From positions 124,001-188,000 of the forward strand of contig WOFQ01000043.1 of the NCBI GenBank assembly GCA_012184525.1: 64,000 nt of DNA. Reading direction: 5' to 3'. Source of the stretch: Xenoacremonium recifei (lineage: Eukaryota; Ascomycota; Sordariomycetes; Hypocreales; Nectriaceae). Position numbers and translations under genes: made by a program. Shown here in pieces: positions 1-9,530 of this stretch. Under the pieces are notes generated by a model. It did not search any database, was not told where the DNA came from, and saw only the letters and a program-made list of their open reading frames with translations. Positions within the stretch are counted from its first letter, which is position 1, and every line of letters starts with the position of its first letter.

Positions 1-245
1 CATATTCATCGGGTATCTTGCTGAAATGGCGTCATTGGGTACACAGAGGCGGAGTTATTTGCTCTCTCAGCTCAGGAACATTGGTGCTTGATTGGCTAAC
101 CGCCATAAGCGCTTATTTCATCCGCAGGTCAGCTTCTTCCAGTTATTGCAGGCCACGTGTTTGCCATTAGCCCATATAAAGCTTCTTTCCAGCTCTTGGA
201 TTTCTTTACTCCGAAGAATTCATCCCGAAGGAGAGCGAGTCAACG
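1..245. other. Upstream region of the F-box gene
   Basis: No coding signal was found. It is probably promoter and 5' leader of the F-box gene. Confidence 0.4.
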
Positions 246-1589
246 ATGCGCAACCTTCCCAATGAGTGCATTGCTTCCATCTTGGAATTGTGCTCACCCT
301 CTGATCTCTATGCCTTATGTCTCGTCAACAAGCGCATTCGAGCCTGGGCCGAGCCTCTTCTCTATCGTAGCATAGAGTGGGTGTGGTCGTGGGTTCAGAC
401 TCCGCCGATTCTCTTGCTCCTCCGAAGCCTGTTCGAACGGCCTCAATTATCAAACTTGATCCATAGCATCCTGCTTCACGGGACCGATTTCTATGTTGCG
501 CCTTTCAAGGGAAAACCGCCACCTACTATCGCCTTCTCCGATCCGTGCCCTGGGCTCGAACATGCGATCCGGTTTGTTGAAAAGACCGGAGTAGCTTATG
601 CAGAGTCATGGACAAAAGAGCTGCGCCGCGGCAACATGGACGCGCTCGTCGCTGTGCTCTTGGCACAGTTAACGGAATTGAGATCTCTTCGACTCACCCC
701 CAATTTCTTCAAGGAGAGTCGATTCTTCGGCTGTATGATGGCCTCTAGCCTGTGCGAACCGAGAAGCCATGCCCTGTCCAATTTTGAACACCTTAGAGAT
801 GTGGCTGTTTACCGCAAATTGGACCACTATCGAGACAAAAACGACAGGAATACTGAGAACGCTCTCCCACTGTTTTATCTCCCCTCCCTTCAGCGCTTAT
901 CTATCTCGATTGATGATCCGCTTCAATTTGCTTGGCCTACGTCTCAGCCCAATGCCGCCGGTATTACAGCGCTCGCCATCTGCTCCTCCATGCGCGAATC
1001 TCAGCTCGGCCATCTTCTCTCAGTAACCACAGGGCTCAGAATGCTTCGATGGAGGTGGTGGTATAGTCCAGACTTTGAGGATCAAAATCACACGGATATA
1101 GTCGACCTTGAGCAGCTGGCCTCTGCGTTGTCGCATGTCAGTGGCACATTGACTGAGCTGGAATTATCCGCAAAATGTTTCACCGGCAACGAATTTCTAG
1201 ACCTGCCTTACGTTGAGTTCAAGGGTTCTCTCAGTAAATTGGCCAATTTTAGCCAGTTGAAGACTTATAAATTACCGTGGACTTTTCTTCTGGGCTTCAA
1301 CCCGGCCCTAACGATGGGACTTGGACACGGTATTCCCACTAACGTACAGAATCTCACCCTCATAGATGACCTTCAAGTACACGAGGAAAATGTATGGGAG
1401 GACGATGAACTTTTTGACCAGTTTCGACTATGGCTACAGAGCAACGAGAGAACCACATCATCATTAAGACACGTGTCTTTCGAGTTCTGCTTGGGGACCG
1501 ATGAGTGGTGGTATGATTTACCGTTCCAGCTTAGGAGGATGTCACCCCCAGTCGGGGTTGAAATGGAAATAAAAATAGAACGTGTTTGA
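246..1589 (+). CDS. F-box-like protein, 447 aa, single exon
   Basis: The first ~45 residues fit an F-box: a start rich in L and P (LPNEC), then SILELCSPSDLYALCLVNKRI and a following RAWAEPLLYRSIEW segment, which is typical of fungal F-box proteins. F-box proteins recruit substrates to SCF ubiquitin ligases through Skp1. The rest (residues 50-447) shows scattered leucine-rich stretches such as LRSLRLTP, LQRLSISI and LTELELSAKCF, which suggest an irregular leucine-rich-repeat-like substrate-binding part. This is seen by eye, not by profile. The ATG at 246 places the F-box at the very N terminus, as is usual. The substrate cannot be inferred. No intron is needed. Confidence 0.8.
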   Translation: MRNLPNECIASILELCSPSDLYALCLVNKRIRAWAEPLLYRSIEWVWSWVQTPPILLLLRSLFERPQLSNLIHSILLHGTDFYVAPFKGKPPPTIAFSDPCPGLEHAIRFVEKTGVAYAESWTKELRRGNMDALVAVLLAQLTELRSLRLTPNFFKESRFFGCMMASSLCEPRSHALSNFEHLRDVAVYRKLDHYRDKNDRNTENALPLFYLPSLQRLSISIDDPLQFAWPTSQPNAAGITALAICSSMRESQLGHLLSVTTGLRMLRWRWWYSPDFEDQNHTDIVDLEQLASALSHVSGTLTELELSAKCFTGNEFLDLPYVEFKGSLSKLANFSQLKTYKLPWTFLLGFNPALTMGLGHGIPTNVQNLTLIDDLQVHEENVWEDDELFDQFRLWLQSNERTTSSLRHVSFEFCLGTDEWWYDLPFQLRRMSPPVGVEMEIKIERV

Positions 1590-1730
1590 ATTCAACAACT
1601 TGAGTCAAGCGTCTCTACTGCGAACGTCCTCGGGGATGAGTCGGCAAGAGGCAAGTCGTTCTCTCCATAGGTAGTAGTATAGTGGGCGGCAACCACCTCG
1701 CCACAACTGCCACGATTTACATGTCTGCTA

Positions 1731-1987
1731 TCAATACCTGACCTCTTTCCACACAATTTGACATGTCTCTAACGACCTTCGCACCACGCTAGGGGCAAGA
1801 TTGTAGGTGTAGGATGAGGACCCCTTCGATGAAGAGGACAAGATGAGTTCGTTGCCGAAGGCTAGGACGGACATGATAGTGGGATTGCTTTGAATGTTTA
1901 CATCGTAAGCTTGTCTCATGGCATCCATCTCTTTATATGCGTCCATAGTGATCTGGGCAAGCTGTCCATCGGCGATTACAGAAACAT
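1731..1987 (-). pseudogene. Last exon or relic of an unrecognised gene
   Basis: On the minus strand a frame stays open from about 1987 to the stop at 1731 and has protein-like composition. It begins DVSVIADGQLAQITMDAYKEM and ends VWKEVRY. It opens directly after a possible 3' splice site (TTCAAG at about 1988-1993), so it could be a terminal exon. Upstream on the same strand (2030-2110) a second frame reads DQRVGFSRAFALFLEHPLLD, but I could not join the two without meeting a stop codon. No start codon or full gene could be assembled. The piece may be a decayed gene or a gene with unusual introns. I do not recognise the family. Confidence 0.3.
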
Positions 1988-2875
1988 CTTGAACAAATGC
2001 AAGTTGGATGATTAATACCAGGACAGATTAGGAGGCATATCCAGCAGCGGATGCTCCAGGAATAGGGCAAAGGCCCGAGAAAATCCAACTCGCTGATCTT
2101 GACAGGTCAGTCCAACTTCACTAGTATCTTATGGAGTTCTTGTATTAGCATTGAGATAGAGACGAAAAAGCTGACTAGATCTGGACGAGTGCTCTTGATT
2201 GTCATGCTGAGGTCTGGTTCGACCAATACCCAACTCTACCGCTTGTAAGGAAGAGGGAACAATCATCAGCGGCGGCGAAGATATAGACTAATTTGCTAGA
2301 TGAGTTAAGATTGGCAAGAGAGGAAGGGTGGATTATGCCAACATTGATCTTCATAGTGGAGCTACTGCTGCGACGTTGAAAAACTGTGCTGTCACCGAAG
2401 GTTCTATCCCAAAGAAGAAGCCGTACTGATATCTGTGAGTTGATTCTAAAATATCTTTAGGTCAGTCACAAGATCTTAATGGCAGCGCGGGGGAACAGGG
2501 TTTGCAAGGAAACTGCAATTAGATAAAAATCTATTACCTTACCCTAGCTAGTGCTTTGTCCGAACCTGTTCGTCTTGCTGAGTGCATTATTGTCAACAAG
2601 ATTCCATATTCCCGTGTCTCAGATTTGCTTATGGCCAGGTGCGGCCTGAAAATTTCTGCCTTAGTTGGAATTGAATCAACAATTCAACAGGGATCTGGCG
2701 ACTTGCTGACGGCAATGTTTTCCTGGTAACCCTTAATCTGGAAATATTTTATGAATTGAAGACTGGATATAGGCTAAGGATTAGCTATTGAAACTACCGA
2801 GTATGAATCAAGCATGTGGTAACTCCGGCTGAAACCACAACACTGCACTAGCAACGATGATAATGCAGCTGAGAC
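1988..2875. other. Gene-poor stretch between relic and permease
   Basis: No full gene was found. Around 2030-2110 a minus-strand frame may belong to the relic at 1731-1987. The part nearest 2876 should hold the 3' end signals of the permease gene. Confidence 0.35.
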
Positions 2876-4458
2876 TTAGGTTGCCTTGCCAGGGTACTTT
2901 CGGATGAGTACATGCGCTGACGCATATATAGCGACACAAACTCCGCATAAGGCGGAAATAACACCGAAGCCTTTCAGATACTTTGGAGCGTCGTGAGAAG
3001 GGAAGAGATATGCACCATAAATCTGAGATAGGTTTGCTAAACCGTTGACCACAGCAATACTGACTGCCCTCGTCTCAGGCCGCATAACTCCGAATGTTGA
3101 TGAGGAGTATGCTAAAGATAGAGCATTTCCAGACAGAAGGCCTGATGCCATGAAGACGAGAAGTACGTATCGCGCTGTGTAATTATAAACGGCACAAACG
3201 ATGATGCTGCAAATCATAGACAGCGCCAAGCATCCTGCGATGTATAAGCCGCGGTAATTTGGGAATTTGTCGTTCAAGTAGCCGGTTGTCAGAACTGATA
3301 CGAAAGCAACGCTGTAGATCGGGACGACCACTAATCGTGTCTTGTTAACGACATATCCTCTAGGTAGCCATGGATTATAACCTACTATACTGGGCCATAT
3401 GAGAAGTGTATCCTAAGCCTGCCACCAGAGTTGGGTAAAAGTATGACATTGTGGCTGAGCCACCCATCGCCTGAAAAATAATATTAGTTTTGCCTGGCTG
3501 TGTTTTTCGATACACCTACCATGTATCCTGCTGTCAAAATCCAAGTCCGCCAGTTTATCAGAGAGAGCCGCAATGCTTGCCAAATAGTCAAAGGTGGTTC
3601 ATCTTCCGATAAGTACGTCACATTATCCGCTTTGAGTCTTTCGATTGCCAATTCCCTTTCCCTAGCAGAAAGACGTTTCGTAGATGCTGGGAAATCTGGG
3701 AGGATAAAGGCTGCGATGATGGCACAGGCAATTGTCGAAGCCCCCTCCACAATCTGTGATACTCGTAGTCAGCATATCTCCTTAGTTTTTCTCGCGCATG
3801 ACATACAAATAGCCATCGCCACCCGGCAATTCCATGAGCGCCGTCGAGACTACCAGTGATGGCCCCGGCAACGATGCCTCCAAAGGCCCCGGAGAGCACA
3901 GCCGCAGAATAGAAGATGGTAAAGCGCTTTGCTTGCTCATCTTTCTTGTACCAGGAAGAAAGCATGAAAGTCACACCAGGTGCAAAACCGGCCTCTGGAA
4001 TACCGAGGAAGAAGCGGACAGCGAGGAGCGCTCCAGAGCTTCTAACAGCGGCCATACAACAGGTAATAACACCCCAGATGATCATGATGGCTGGAAGATA
4101 GATGGACGGCCGTGTTTTGGAAAGAAACAAGTTGCTAGGCACTTGGAAAATAACATATGCAATGAAGAAAATCACCAGAGCCATCGAGTATTGATTGGAC
4201 GATAGATGCAGGTCATCCATCATACCCGCAACTTTGGCGTTGCCAATACTTTGAGAAGTCAGTTTCGGACCCCAGATTGAAAGGGAAAAAGTCTTACTTA
4301 GTTCGATCAGCATATGAGAAGAGATATGTAATCCATATAGTGGGCATGAGAATCCAGTCGATGCGGCGGACCAAAGCTCGTTCCTCATCAGCTTGCAGTG
4401 CCGCAATCTCATCCACAATCTCTCCCTCTGCAGTAGATTTCGCATCCGTATGCTCCAT
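2876..4458 (-). CDS. MFS permease, allantoate/Dal5 (ACS) family, 458 aa
   Basis: This is an anion:cation symporter-type transporter of the plasma membrane. The family carries allantoate, ureidosuccinate, dipeptides or organic acids. Five exons join in frame with introns at 4249-4297, 3754-3806, 3471-3519 and 3331-3385. The first junction creates the family hallmark DRTNIGNAKVAGM after TM1. Other family features are QVPSNLFLSKTRPS, RFFLGIPEAGFAPGVTFMLSSWYKKDEQAKR and GWRWLF before the central loop. The C-terminal half contains VVPIYSVAFV and a GLANLSQIYGAYLFPS segment. The start MEHTDAKS gives a normal hydrophilic N terminus. The total exon length is exactly 459 codons including stop. The gene is divergent from the FAD oxidase at 5161, so the two may be co-regulated. 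The substrate is unknown. Confidence 0.88.
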
Positions 4459-5160
4459 GGTGAGTAGGAAAGTTGTTTGAATCGATAATAGGTGTGTCAC
4501 ACTGGTAACCCCCAAACCCCGATGAGGGACTTCATCTACTATTTAATATTGGAGGTGGGATGGAGGGTTCTGATCCCCGCATCTTGCTCAGCATGGTGGT
4601 GCGATAGGAGTTCAGGTGCCGAAAAGCATACAACGCCCGCAATGCATGATAGGTAAAGCCCCGTATGCCGGAACTCCGAGGATGATGAGTGGAGGTGATA
4701 ATGGGAGTCCTGTCGCCAGAATCCGGAACTCCGGGGGGGCCAAATGATTTAGTTTAGCGCTTAGGACGGAACCCTGGCCATTAAATACAACAGAATACTT
4801 CGAAAAGTACTTCGAAAAGTCCAGCGAATATCTTGGAGATTTCATAAAGGCAAATAGGTGCAGGTTGGAGAGATGCAACGTCTGTCGTCACCTTTTTAAC
4901 TGAAAGCAAGATGTGAACTTTGAAGTTGTTGCAACATCATAGACCGCGAAACAAGCATCCTGGGAATGTAGCTTATTATGGGGGATCACTGGTGTAGTGG
5001 GCATGGGGGCCTTTGCATACCCCGCCTCTTCGGAGCAGAGTCCGAAGTAAGACGGGTTCACCCTTTGCTATAAGAGAACTGCTTTGTGTAATACATCTGA
5101 ACACTCCTTTTCCTTTTCTCCGCGCTTGAACCTCGTGCCTGTGAACCGACACGTTTCGCT
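4459..5160. promoter_or_regulatory. Divergent spacer between permease and FAD oxidase
   Basis: This 702-base spacer separates the start codons of two divergent genes and must contain both promoters. It holds several HGATAR-type motifs (for example near 4482, 4648 and 4697). About two would be expected by chance in this length, so this is weak evidence. No ORF looks real. Confidence 0.5.
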
Positions 5161-6541
5161 ATGTCATCTCAACCCTTTCCTGATACTGTAATCATTGTGG
5201 GCGCTGGAATATTCGGGCTTTCAACAGCTCTGGCCATCGCCCATCGCCACCCTTCGACTAAGGTGACCGTGATTGACCGGTTGACGCCCCCTGTCGAGGA
5301 TGGAACGAGCGTCGATACTACAAGATGCATCCGTGCCGACTACGCCGATCCTATCTATGCTCGGTTGTCGGCGGAAGCGCAGCGGAAAATTGAAGGAGAT
5401 CCAGATCTCTCACGTTACTACTTCAAACAAGGAATGAGCTTCATCACAGATGGCAAGCCCGGGCCAATGTTGGACATCTGGAAAAGAGGATTGGCCAACG
5501 TCAAGGACCGAAACGGACCTGAATCAGTGGTCGAAATGAACTCCCCTAAGCAAGTCTTCGAGCGAATTCACGGCGAGGGAACCCTGATGACCTCTGAAAC
5601 CTCCCTGAAGCGTGAGCGTAGGTGGAACCTTGGTTATTGTAACCTAGAGGATGCTTTCATCGACGCCAAGGAGAGTGTACGTGTGTACTATGAGCGTTGC
5701 GTCGCCAAGAATTCTATTTCTTTCCGATGCGGAGTGGCCGTGGAGCGGCTCTGCATCAAGAATGGACAGGCTACAGGGGTTTGTTTAGAGAACGGCCAGG
5801 TGTCGGACGCAGATCTAGTTTTGGTTGCGGCTGGCGCATGGTCAAACAAGTTGGTCTACTTGGAAGGACTGGTTACTTCATCTGCCATCGAAGTCGCCTG
5901 GCTTAAGTTAACAGACGGCGAGGTCGCAAAGTGGAAGAACATGTCCATTACGACCAACCTGAGCACTGGGTTCAACATCTTCCCGCCTCACAACGGAGAG
6001 ATAAAATGTCTTCGTCGTTCTGCTGGATACCGAAACACCGTTTCGATCCCGCATCCCGAGAACGAATCTGAGAGCATAACAACATCGCTCCCTCGAACCA
6101 CCGTCACAAACCCGACGGATGAGATCCCCGCCGACGCTGAAGCAGCTCTTCGTGATAATTTACGAGAGCTTATGCCGGATCTCGCTGCCAGACCCTTTGA
6201 CAGGACTAAGCTTTGCTGGTGAGTTTTTACTGGGTTAGGAAAGGCCATATGTTACTGATCGATAACCCATGTTCAGGCTTTCACAAACTCCATCCGCAGA
6301 TTTCATTATTGCACCACATCCCCGCATTAGGGGTGTCCATGTCGCTACCGGCGGTTCTGCGCACGCATGGAAGTTTCTGACGGTTATTGGAGATCTAGTT
6401 TTGGATTCAATGCTAGGGAAATTAGAGCCTGAACTGGCTGAAAAGTGGGCATGGGCCACGAAGAATTCCAACGAAGGGAATGCACCTCGGATGAGTGGAA
6501 GTCCGAAGGAATTAAAAGAAGTTGCTCGTAGTCGTCTCTAA
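5161..6541 (+). CDS. FAD-dependent amine/amino-acid oxidase (sarcosine/pipecolate oxidase type), 440 aa
   Basis: The N terminus has a Rossmann ADP-binding motif, VIIVGAGIFGLSTALA, followed by an acidic residue in VIDR. TRCIRADYADPIYARLSAEA matches the substrate-side loop of the monomeric sarcosine oxidase / saccharopine oxidase / fructosyl-amino-acid oxidase family. One intron (6219-6276) splits the Trp codon of KLCWLSQTP. The Cys there sits where this family links FAD covalently (known of the family). The C terminus carries ATGGSAHAWKF, the second FAD contact. The exons total 441 codons with stop. These enzymes oxidise secondary amines or N-alkyl amino acids to an imine and release H2O2. There is no signal peptide, and the C terminus (SRL) is a perfect PTS1 peroxisomal signal. 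The lyase gene follows 1.2 kb downstream. The exact substrate is not visible. Confidence 0.87.
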
Positions 6542-7725
6542 GTAGAAGTCTGGATACAGTCATCGTGCATTCATAGGGATGGGATCAAGAGAGTTCCTGC
6601 CGCTTAAGATTTAGTGTTTGACACAAGGAAATATAAATCACGGAGACGAGCTCTGACTTGGAATGACTGGACTTTTAACAAATGAATTGAGGACCAGATT
6701 AACCCGATGAATATGCACCAAAAATTTACCTACAGATAAGTAACAACAAAGACAGAGTTACAAAAGCCGAGGCTAGAGTCCCTGTTCATGCAGGAATGGT
6801 TATTAAAACACATGAATGAGTTGACTGCTTCTCTGCTAGCAGTAGCACCATAATGACTTGGGTAGGACTGAGCTGTGGACAGGAACTTGGTACTAATGCT
6901 TTGTAGAAACGGTGCTGATAAGACATTCAACGATTCCAATGAGAGATGCTCAAGTGAAGCCGGTGCAATGATAGCCTACACCTCGTTATGGAAAGTCAAA
7001 GAGCCGGATATCTGACCCGATCCCCACCAAATTTCCAGTTTCTACAGGGTCTCCTTTGATAACGGGACCCAGCGATGAGTAATTGGCAGTCACTGTCAAG
7101 GATTCAGAATCCCCGGGTTCTGGGCTAATGTCACCGGTGACCTGATACGATATCCCCAGTCATGTCGATCAAAGATTGCAGGCTTGCTTATCTCTCGTGA
7201 GTGTCAAAATGCCTGCTTTTGGTAGCTTGCAGTGGAAACCATCTTGTGGAGCCAGATCATACGGATCTCCGGTGCGTAATGTCTCCTGCTCTCGGCTTTC
7301 CGAAGATCGGCATCATTTGAAACATAGGCCGCTCCGGGGCTCCGGGCTTCGCGAAGTTCCTCCCGTTGCCTCTTGACGCGAAAATGATGAAAGAAATCAT
7401 GCTTGCATGGGAGCCAGGCGCACTTCGTTGAGGTTGAGAATCTAAGCGGATCTCCATGTTGAGATAGATCAAAGTCTCTTAGAATGAAGCTTCTCCGACA
7501 TGTCGACAGCAATACGGAGTTCCGGATGAAAAAACTTGACAAGCTCAATGGCCAATGGAAACTGTACAGCTTGCTTTTAGTAACTTTATGAGTTTGGAGT
7601 CTGAAAGACAGGTCCATGGCGCCTTGTTTGCAGAACAACAATAAATTGGCACCCTGTTGACGATTAAAATAATAAAATGGTAAATTTCACTACGTTTTTG
7701 ATCGTTCGCCCAATTCACCGTCGCC
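6542..7725. other. Intergenic stretch before the lyase
   Basis: This 1.2 kb holds only short frames with no family signature. It probably includes the 3' region of the oxidase gene and the lyase promoter. Confidence 0.4.
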
Positions 7726-9243
7726 ATGGTTGCAATTACTTCTAAGAAGTCCCATAGCGAGCCGTTCACTGCCGGTCGTCTAGCTAAGTCGACAAGTAAG
7801 CTACTACAGGAATGTGTTGATGATCCCGCATTGGTCCAAGAACTTCAGCATCTTCCTGCAGTACTTCAAGTTGACTATGCTCATCTGGTAATGCTGGCAT
7901 CTCAGGGTCTCATTGCCAATCATCATGCAGCCCTGATTATTCGGCAGCTTGAGAGCCTGAAAGCGATAGGGCCTGAGAACTTTGCCACCAAGCCTGGCTA
8001 TGGGAGTATCAATCTCCAAATCGAAGAATATTTATCGCAACATCTCGGCCCAGATATTGCCGGTAGATTGCCTATCGGTCGCAGTAGAATTGACCATGGC
8101 GCCACAGTGCGACGTATTTCAGACCGCTCAGATGTGCTGAAAGTCCAGAACGAGCTTTTAACAACTCAGAGAATATTGCTCGTCACCGGAGAACTTTATA
8201 AGGATACAGCGACAATCAGCTACACGCACATGCAACAGGCTCAGCCTGCTACGTTTGGCCACTACCTACTCGCTTTCAACAATCGGCTTGTTGACTCGTT
8301 TGAACAACTGTCTCAAGTCTATGATCGGCTGAATAGGAGTCCACTTGGCTCAGTGGGCTTGTCGGGAACAGACCTGTCCATCGATCGCCAAATCACAGCT
8401 TCGCTGCTGGGGTTTAGTACCACGCTGGGCAATTCTCGAACGGGAAGAGATGCATACTATCAAGTCGAAGTCATTTGTGCTTTGGCATTGATTATGACCA
8501 TCCTCAACGATCTTTGTACTGAGCTCCATATCCAAAGCACGACTGAATTTGGATACATTGAGCTTGACGATTCGCATTGCAGCACAAGCAGCATATTCCC
8601 ACAGAAGAAGAACCCCGTAGCCTTGGAAGCAGTCAAGGGGAAAGCAGCAGAGGCACATGGTTGGGTGGCCACGGCGCTGGCGACCTTTCGCAATGAGGGC
8701 ACAGGAGACCAGTCCAGTCGGTGCCTCACCTTTCTAAGGAATGCGTGTACTACGACCGTCAATATGCTGCGCCTAACTGGGGAGATTGTTGGACGGTTGA
8801 GGATAAACCAAGAGCGTTGCAACTGCCAGCTAAGCAAAGCATGGGTAACTACTAGCAGGTTGGGTAATATCCTCCTTCTCAAGCACGGCGTGAATTATCG
8901 CAGTGCCCATGGAATCGTGGCAAGAATGGTCAAGAACTGTATTAATCGTGGGATTACCCCAGGAGAGGTCACGGTTGAAGTCTTCCGCGAAGCAGCAGAT
9001 GAGATGTCACTTTTCCAAGTCGACATCAGCCAGGAAGACCTAAGAAATGCTCTCGATTACAAGGAATTTCTGCGTGAGTGCAAGAGCGCTGGAGGAGTTG
9101 GACCACTAGAGTTTAGACAGCTCTTAGAGCAGTCAAAGCAGCAGCTCGTTAAGAATGAGTCCTGGATGAAAGGCAAGGAGCATCAACTAAAGGAGGCAAA
9201 CTCACAAATGATTCGAGCCGTCAAAAAGCTGATGGAGGATTAA
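7726..9243 (+). CDS. Argininosuccinate-lyase-like enzyme (fumarase/aspartase superfamily), 505 aa
   Basis: Superfamily landmarks appear in the expected order: PIGRSRIDHGATVRR (~116-130), YTHMQQAQPATFGHY (~166-180) with the His of the catalytic His pair, SPLGSVGLSGTDLSIDRQ (~205-222), and the flexible signature loop SSIFPQKKNP (~288-297) with the catalytic serine region. This matches argininosuccinate lyase more than fumarase or adenylosuccinate lyase. The housekeeping enzyme is ~460 aa with loop GRSRND. Here the Asn is Ile (residue 122) and GSS-x-MP is SSIFP, so the substrate is probably not argininosuccinate. Such enzymes split a C-N bond to give fumarate and an amine. A lysine-rich tail of ~40 residues extends beyond the usual end. 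The gene has no intron, unlike most neighbours. The start is set by the only upstream ATG in good context. Confidence 0.85.
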   Translation: MVAITSKKSHSEPFTAGRLAKSTSKLLQECVDDPALVQELQHLPAVLQVDYAHLVMLASQGLIANHHAALIIRQLESLKAIGPENFATKPGYGSINLQIEEYLSQHLGPDIAGRLPIGRSRIDHGATVRRISDRSDVLKVQNELLTTQRILLVTGELYKDTATISYTHMQQAQPATFGHYLLAFNNRLVDSFEQLSQVYDRLNRSPLGSVGLSGTDLSIDRQITASLLGFSTTLGNSRTGRDAYYQVEVICALALIMTILNDLCTELHIQSTTEFGYIELDDSHCSTSSIFPQKKNPVALEAVKGKAAEAHGWVATALATFRNEGTGDQSSRCLTFLRNACTTTVNMLRLTGEIVGRLRINQERCNCQLSKAWVTTSRLGNILLLKHGVNYRSAHGIVARMVKNCINRGITPGEVTVEVFREAADEMSLFQVDISQEDLRNALDYKEFLRECKSAGGVGPLEFRQLLEQSKQQLVKNESWMKGKEHQLKEANSQMIRAVKKLMED

Positions 9244-9530
9244 TTTTCAGCGTATGTAGATTAGAAGAGCGCTTAAGACTCATATTGCAGCTTGCTAGTT
9301 GCCATTTTAACCTCATGCCAGCTAGGCCTTGTCGCCGCGGTTGCTGCTAGGTTCATGAAAGGTTGAAAGCTTCAGCTGCTTGGGGCAAATCCATAAATAG
9401 CTTAGCATCACACCAAGGATGAAGCGTTAACCCCGCACCTGATATCGGACTTGGTTATCAGCTTTCAAACCATAAAAGCCCGAGACCTCTTCTCGATGCT
9501 CTCCATTCCCGCAAAACTCTTCTGATTAGT

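Noticed and set aside
4459..5160. GATA motifs as evidence of AreA control of the permease and oxidase
   Set aside because: The count is close to chance for a 700-base spacer, and no paired arrangement was seen.
7204..7641. 145-codon minus-strand frame upstream of the lyase
   Set aside because: It has biased, non-protein-like composition and no family feature, and it overlaps the probable lyase promoter.
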